Below, piece after piece: positions 58,700 through 64,000 of a stretch of DNA of 64,000 bases. Location: contig NZ_JALHLF010000006.1 of the NCBI RefSeq assembly GCF_022832435.1, positions 29,653 through 93,652 of the forward strand, written 5' to 3'. Positions within the stretch are counted from its first letter, which is position 1; every line of letters starts with the position of its first letter. This DNA is from Novosphingobium organovorum (GTDB taxonomy: Bacteria > Pseudomonadota > Alphaproteobacteria > Sphingomonadales > Sphingomonadaceae). The position numbers and the translations under genes were made by a program. Below the pieces are notes generated by a model. That model did no database searches. It saw nothing but the letters and a program-made list of their open reading frames with translations, and was not told the DNA's origin.

Positions 58700-59998
58700 T
58701 TAGTCCTCGTAGATCGGGAAACGGTCACACAAGGCTTCAACGCGCGCGCGGACATTCTGCTCCACTTGCGCGTCACCGGCTTCGCCGCACTTGGCCAGGC
58801 CATCGAGAACGTCGGCGACCATGTTGCCGATCTCGCGGAATTCCTCGGGGCCGAAACCACGGGTGGTGCCCGCCGGGGTGCCCACGCGGATGCCGCTGGT
58901 CTTCATCGGCGGCAGCGGATCGAACGGAATGCCGTTCTTGTTGCAGGTGATGCCCGCCCGCTCGAGCGCCTCGTCGGCGTCCTTGCCGGTCACGCCCAGC
59001 GGCGACAGATCGATCAGCGCGACGTGGGTATCGGTCCCGCCCGAAACGATCGCCGCGCCGCGCGCCTTGAGCGTGTCGGCCAGCACCTTGGCGTTTTCGA
59101 TCACCTTGGCGGCGTAGTCCTTGAACTCGGGACGCAGCGCTTCACCAAAGGCCACGGCTTTGGCGGCAATGACGTGCATCAGCGGGCCGCCCTGGAGACC
59201 GGGAAAGACCGCCGAGTTGATCTTCTTGGCGAGCTTCTCGTCGTTGGTGAGGATCATGCCGCCACGCGGCCCACGCAGCGTCTTGTGGGTGGTGGTGGTG
59301 GCGATGTGCGCGTGGGGGAAGGGCGAGGGGTGCAGGCCCGCGGCCACGAGCCCGGCGAAGTGCGCCATGTCAACCTGGAACAGCGCGCCCACGTTGTCGG
59401 CGATCTCGCGCATGCGCTGGAAGTCGATCACGCGCGGATAGGCCGAACCGCCCGCGATGATGAGCTTGGGCTGGTGTTCGGTGGCGAGCTTCTGGACCTC
59501 GTCGTAGTCGATGAGGTGGGTGTCCTTGGTCACGCCGTACTGGACCGCGTTGAACCACTTGCCCGACAGCGCGGCGCGCGCGCCGTGGGTGAGGTGGCCA
59601 CCGGCGTCCAGGCTCATGCCCAGGATGGTCTCACCGGGCTTGACCGTGGCGAGCAGCACCGCGCCGTTGGCCTGCGCGCCCGAGTGGGGCTGGACGTTGG
59701 CGAAGTCGCAGCCGAACAGCTGCTTGGCGCGCTCGATGGCGAGCGTCTCGACTTCGTCGGAAGGCTCGCAGCCCTGGTAATAGCGCTTGCCGGGATAGCC
59801 TTCGGCGTACTTGTTGGTGAGCACCGAGCCCTGCGCTTCGAGCACCGCCTTGGAAACGATGTTTTCCGAGGCGATGAGCTCGATCTGCTTGCGCTCGCGC
59901 TTCATTTCCTTGCCGATCGCGGCCGCGACGGCGGGATCGCTTGTGGCCACGCTGTCGGTGAAGAAGCCGGGAGAACGGATTGCGGTTTCGACGGTCAT
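58700..59998 (-). CDS. glyA: Serine hydroxymethyltransferase
   Basis: A PLP enzyme interconverting serine and glycine with tetrahydrofolate, feeding one-carbon units. 432 residues; [37 protein letters not shown] (PLP lysine) and the C-terminal [16 protein letters not shown] are all present. The start at 59998 ([10 protein letters not shown]) is preferred over a longer frame. The rpiB gene precedes by 19 bp. Confidence 0.98.
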   Translation of the reverse strand: MTVETAIRSPGFFTDSVATSDPAVAAAIGKEMKRERKQIELIASENIVSKAVLEAQGSVLTNKYAEGYPGKRYYQGCEPSDEVETLAIERAKQLFGCDFANVQPHSGAQANGAVLLATVKPGETILGMSLDAGGHLTHGARAALSGKWFNAVQYGVTKDTHLIDYDEVQKLATEHQPKLIIAGGSAYPRVIDFQRMREIADNVGALFQVDMAHFAGLVAAGLHPSPFPHAHIATTTTHKTLRGPRGGMILTNDEKLAKKINSAVFPGLQGGPLMHVIAAKAVAFGEALRPEFKDYAAKVIENAKVLADTLKARGAAIVSGGTDTHVALIDLSPLGVTGKDADEALERAGITCNKNGIPFDPLPPMKTSGIRVGTPAGTTRGFGPEEFREIGNMVADVLDGLAKCGEAGDAQVEQNVRARVEALCDRFPIYED

Positions 59999-60017
59999 GT
60001 GCGGGGGCCTCTTCGTG

Positions 60018-60455
60018 TCAGGCGGGAGGGTTGGAGAGCTTGTCGACGCGGCCGGCGTGGCGGCCACCGCCGAATTCGGTCGAAAGAAAGGCATCGAGGC
60101 AGGCCTTGGCCATGTCGATCCCGGTCAGGCGGGCGCCCATCGCGATGCAGTTGGCATCGTTGTGCTCACGCGCGAGAGCGGCCGAGAGCGGCTCGGAAAC
60201 GAGCGCGCAGCGCAGCGCCGGATTGCGATTGACCGCGATCGAGATGCCAATACCCGAACCGCACAGCGCCACGCCGAACTGGGCGGTGCCATCGGCCACG
60301 ACCGAAGCGAGCAGATAGCCGTAATCGGGGTAATCGACGCGATCGGCGGTTTCCGGACCAAGGTCGGCAACCTCATGGCCGAGTTCCATCAGGTATTCGC
60401 GCAAGCTCGCCTTGAGGTCGACGGCGGCGTGATCGGAAGCAATGGCAATGCGCAT
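60018..60455 (-). CDS. rpiB: Ribose-5-phosphate isomerase B
   Basis: Interconverts ribose-5-phosphate and ribulose-5-phosphate. 145 residues of the RpiB/LacA-B type: SDHAAVDLK at the N-terminus, [14 protein letters not shown] with the catalytic residue region, and [21 protein letters not shown]. It is the first gene of the run that continues with glyA, the small membrane protein, nrdR and trmJ. Confidence 0.95.
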   Translation of the reverse strand: MRIAIASDHAAVDLKASLREYLMELGHEVADLGPETADRVDYPDYGYLLASVVADGTAQFGVALCGSGIGISIAVNRNPALRCALVSEPLSAALAREHNDANCIAMGARLTGIDMAKACLDAFLSTEFGGGRHAGRVDKLSNPPA

Positions 60456-60631
60456 GTTTGCAGGGCCTGTCGTTGCTGGAGTGGATTCGATTCGCCCCCC
60501 TTAGTCTTCTGCGGCCAAAGAGGCCACACCCGAGCCGCTTTTCACGGACAAATGGGGGTTTTCGGGGCGGTTGACAGGAGCGGTCGGCAAGCGGAAACCT
60601 CGGCGTGATCGGTCGGGGGCCTGCGGGGGAA

Positions 60632-62356
60632 ATGACGATGCGAAGCTGGTTACCGTTCTGGATTTTCGCGATAGTGGCGGCGGGCTTCGCGGTGCTGGGA
60701 ACCACCCCTCCGCTCTCGCGCGCCGAATACGCTGCGGCCGACGGCTTCTCGGCGCGCCACGCGATGCGCGACATCGCGGTGATCGCCAGGGCGCCGCACC
60801 CCAGCGGCTCGGTCGAAATCGCGCGCGTGCGCGCCGCGCTGGTCGCGCGCCTCGCGCATGCGGGGCTGGCCGTGCGCCTACAGGAAGGCGTCTTTCCGCC
60901 GCAGGCACGCGCGGTGCTCGAGGAGCGCAGCGGGCGCAAGGCGGGGCGTGTTGCGCTCGTCAACGTGATTGCGCGCCTGCCGGGGCGCGATCCAACGCTT
61001 CCAGCGCTGCTTCTCATGGCGCATTACGACAGTGTCGAAGGTTCGCCCGGTGCGGCGGACGACGGTGCGGGCGTGGCGACGATCCTGGGCGTGGTCGATA
61101 CGCTGAGCCGGATGCAGGGTCGTCGTCGCGACGTCTATGTCGTGTTCACCGATGGCGAGGAGGCGGGGCTGGTCGGGGCAAGGCTGTTCTTTGCCAGAGC
61201 GCCCGAGCGCGAACGGATCGGGGCGATCATCAATCTCGAGACGCGCGGCGGGGGCGGCAAGGCCAACCTGTTCCAGACCTCGCCCGACAACGGGGAGGTC
61301 GCTGCGCTCTGGGCGCGTTCGGTGGCGCATCCGGCAGGCTCGTCGCTGGCGACCTACATCTATTCGCTGCTGCCCAATGATACCGATCTGACCGTCGGCC
61401 TGCCGCTGGGCGTTCCGGCGTGGAACTTTGCCTTCATCGGGCGGCCCGGTCTCTACCATTCGCCACTGGCAACGCCGGAAAACCTCGACCGCGGCGCGTT
61501 GCAGCAGATGGGCAACCAGACGCTGGGGCTCGCGCGGGCGCTGGTCATGACCCCTGCGCTTCCCCGGCCGAGCCCCGATCGGGTGTTCTTCGATGCCTTT
61601 GGCCTTTTCGTCGTGTCCTACGCGCCGGTGTGGGGCTGGGCGATGCTCGGGCTCGCCGCCTTCGGGCTGATCCTTGGCGCCGGGCGCGAATTCGACGGCC
61701 GCGCAGTGGTGGCGGGAGCAGGGCGCATGCTGGCGTTTCTCCTTGCCTGCGTGGTGCTGCTGAGCGGGCTCGATTGGCTTTCGCACTGTGGCCAGGCGCT
61801 CAATTACTACGATCGCCTGGCGGCGACACCCCGGCTTCAGGTGATGGCGCTGCTCACCGGCCTTGCGGTCATCATCGCCCTGCTCGGGCGGCGCCCCGCG
61901 TCCCCCTCGGGGGTGGCCGGATTCGCCCTGCCGCCCTTCGTGCTGGCGCTCATCGTGCAGGTCCTGGCGCCGGTTGCCGCTTATGTGCTGGTTATCCCGA
62001 TGCTGGGCCTGGGGCTGGTCATGGCCACACGGCGCTTCGTTCCAGCGAAGCTGGCCGATCCAGTGGCCGCCGTGATTGGGGCGCTGGCCAGCGGCTACAC
62101 GCTGGCCATTGGCTACTCCATCTTCCAGGCCGTGGGAGCCGGGCTGGCGGTGGTCGCCGCGCTGCCGGCAATGATCGTGGCGGTGTTTGTCGCGGCGCTG
62201 CGCCCGACCGGAAAGCGCCCCGAGACCGGCCCCCGGCTCATTGCGGCCGCGCTGTTGCTCGGTGCATTGGCTCTCGCACTGTGGGTGCGGTTCGATCCGC
62301 TCGCGCCCAGCGTGCCGCCTTATTCGGGCGTGCGTCCGGCGATCGGGGGCAAGTAA
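60632..62356 (+). CDS. Membrane M28-family metallopeptidase
   Basis: 574 residues. An N-terminal anchor (about 5-20) is followed by a periplasmic M28 aminopeptidase domain with zinc ligands in MAHYDSVEGSPGAADDGAG, TDGEEAGLVGA and NLETRG. Six to seven membrane segments follow from about residue 335. This is the ER-type/Pro-rich group of M28 membrane peptidases. ATG at 60632 or 60638 fits the upstream GGGGGA; a GTG at 60605 is less likely. The substrate is unknown. Confidence 0.88.
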   Translation: MTMRSWLPFWIFAIVAAGFAVLGTTPPLSRAEYAAADGFSARHAMRDIAVIARAPHPSGSVEIARVRAALVARLAHAGLAVRLQEGVFPPQARAVLEERSGRKAGRVALVNVIARLPGRDPTLPALLLMAHYDSVEGSPGAADDGAGVATILGVVDTLSRMQGRRRDVYVVFTDGEEAGLVGARLFFARAPERERIGAIINLETRGGGGKANLFQTSPDNGEVAALWARSVAHPAGSSLATYIYSLLPNDTDLTVGLPLGVPAWNFAFIGRPGLYHSPLATPENLDRGALQQMGNQTLGLARALVMTPALPRPSPDRVFFDAFGLFVVSYAPVWGWAMLGLAAFGLILGAGREFDGRAVVAGAGRMLAFLLACVVLLSGLDWLSHCGQALNYYDRLAATPRLQVMALLTGLAVIIALLGRRPASPSGVAGFALPPFVLALIVQVLAPVAAYVLVIPMLGLGLVMATRRFVPAKLADPVAAVIGALASGYTLAIGYSIFQAVGAGLAVVAALPAMIVAVFVAALRPTGKRPETGPRLIAAALLLGALALALWVRFDPLAPSVPPYSGVRPAIGGK

Positions 62357-62380
62357 GGACGCGGCTGCCCGTTTATTGGG

Positions 62381-62998
62381 TCAGCCCTCCTTCGCCACTT
62401 CGGGATGCGCCTTGATGTAGGCGTTGATCTTGAGTTGGAGGTCCTGCCCCATCGATTTGCCCAGCGCCAGGACGTCCTTCATGTAGGCGGTGTTCGCCGC
62501 GGCGACTTCGGGGTCCGACATCACGTCGAGCGCGTGCTGGAGGTAGGCCGCCCCGCTTGGTGAGCGAGCGAAGGCAAGCGTATCGGTGAGCTGCGCGCGC
62601 GTGAACTGGCGCGCGTAAGCGTGCGAGATCGCCTCGATCTGCTTGGGGATGAAAGCGGCGACGGCCGGGCGCAGCGCTTCGGGGATTGAGGCAAAGTAGC
62701 TCTCGAACAGGGCGCGCAGGCCCGGATCGCTGACCTTGTCCAGATCGACCGACTGGGTGAACTGGCTGGTCATGGTGGTGAGCAGTTCGTGCATCTTGGC
62801 TTCGCGCTGGGCGGGCGGAAAGGCGATGGTGAGGATCTGCCGTGCCAGCGCGAGGTTTTGCGGATCGAGTGCCGTCTCGGGCGCTGGCGCGCCAGAAGGC
62901 TCGGGTTCGGTCGCCGTCTGGGCCAGGACACCCGGCGCACCAAGGGGGAGGGTAAGGGCGAGCGTGGCCGCAGCGAGCCAGGTCTTGGAACGGATCAT
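62381..62998 (-). CDS. DUF2059-type exported protein
   Basis: About 205 residues with a signal peptide (MIRSKTWLAAATLALTLPL...VLAQT) and a helical mature part whose FTRAQLTDTLAFARSPSGAAYL segment is the DUF2059 core. The function of DUF2059 is not known; it lies in the periplasm. It is convergent with the M28 gene, 24 bp apart. A start at 63022 would add eight residues. Confidence 0.75.
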   Translation of the reverse strand: MIRSKTWLAAATLALTLPLGAPGVLAQTATEPEPSGAPAPETALDPQNLALARQILTIAFPPAQREAKMHELLTTMTSQFTQSVDLDKVSDPGLRALFESYFASIPEALRPAVAAFIPKQIEAISHAYARQFTRAQLTDTLAFARSPSGAAYLQHALDVMSDPEVAAANTAYMKDVLALGKSMGQDLQLKINAYIKAHPEVAKEG

Positions 62999-63078
62999 GG
63001 AGCGAAAGTCCTTCAGGATCATGGCTTTGTTACCATGCACGTGCGATTAGTCCGATCATCCCTTGCGGACAAATGGAA

Positions 63079-63109
63079 ACGCCCGCAACCACGGTTGCGG
63101 GCGTCTTTT
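63079..63109 (-). terminator. Hairpin after rpoD
   Basis: ACGCCCGCAACC and GGTTGCGGGCGT pair perfectly. T-rich sequence lies on both sides: TTCCATTT on the minus strand after rpoD and CTTTTC on the plus strand. It ends the rpoD transcript and insulates the DUF2059 gene. Confidence 0.7.
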
Positions 63110-63154
63110 CCCTGTTCGAAGGAGCGTCCTTGCGGTTCGCTTCCCCCGCATTCG

Positions 63155-64000
<846 letters not shown>

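Overview
The window is a GC-rich alphaproteobacterial chromosome segment. Gene content points to Sphingomonadales, most like Novosphingobium or Sphingobium: sphingomonad-type small proteins around efp and recJ, an AHH-domain nuclease, an XrtA/PEP-CTERM polysaccharide control locus, and a chromosomal Tat-type class A beta-lactamase. This assignment is an inference from family resemblance. Both ends cut a gene: the 3' part of a class A penicillin-binding protein at the left, and the 3' part of rpoD on the minus strand at the right. I saw no insertion sequence, prophage, CRISPR array or rRNA operon.

Layout. 1-10 kb: PBP1a, a diguanylate cyclase, a cation diffusion facilitator, a binding-protein-like receptor, efp, an inositol monophosphatase, tRNA-Leu(CAA) and a secreted M20 amidohydrolase. 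10.2-17.0 kb: a tightly packed operon for a PEP-CTERM/exosortase-A associated system (polyprenyl glycosylphosphotransferase, PrsK histidine kinase, PrsR sigma-54 activator, TPR protein). 17-21.8 kb: panB, an amino-acid permease, a pirin and ArsH. 21.9-22.4 kb: five tandem tRNA-Glu genes that include an exact 240-bp duplication. 22.6-27.4 kb: recJ, a flavodoxin-like protein, a DUF4261-like protein, an AHH nuclease and a nitronate monooxygenase. 27.6-34.8 kb: branched-chain amino-acid synthesis (leuA with a leucine-rich leader peptide; ilvC, ilvN, ilvB), interrupted by an I78 inhibitor lipoprotein and an rcnA/rcnR-like nickel-cobalt efflux pair. 34.9-42.8 kb: miaA and serB (divergent, with overlapping starts), an HD-GYP phosphodiesterase, purL, xseB, ispA, coaD and a cyclophilin. 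42.9-48.3 kb: queA and tgt (queuosine), separated by a broken PAAR gene, an ABC exporter and a DUF481 protein. 48.4-56 kb: an MgtC/DUF4010-type membrane protein, an L,D-transpeptidase, an orphan ParA, an S9 peptidase, rpsD, and metA behind a SAM-I-type riboswitch. 56-64 kb: beta-lactamase, the rpiB-glyA-small protein-nrdR-trmJ run, a membrane M28 peptidase, a DUF2059 protein and rpoD.

How the parts work together. Most of the window is core metabolism and RNA modification (miaA, queA, tgt, trmJ) under feedback control that can be read in the DNA: a leucine attenuator leader before leuA, a SAM riboswitch before metA, and an inverted-repeat operator before rcnA. A cyclic-di-GMP synthase (1305-2504) and an HD-GYP hydrolase (36973-37764) lie in the same window as the PrsK/PrsR exopolysaccharide control genes, which fits a surface-attachment lifestyle. 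The least explained elements are the tRNA-Glu duplication, the PAAR remnant between the two queuosine genes, the cysteine-less RcnR-like regulator, the paired CCTATAGGGA sites before the nitronate monooxygenase, and the DUF4261-like/AHH nuclease gene pair. I did not find a clearly undescribed multi-gene system.
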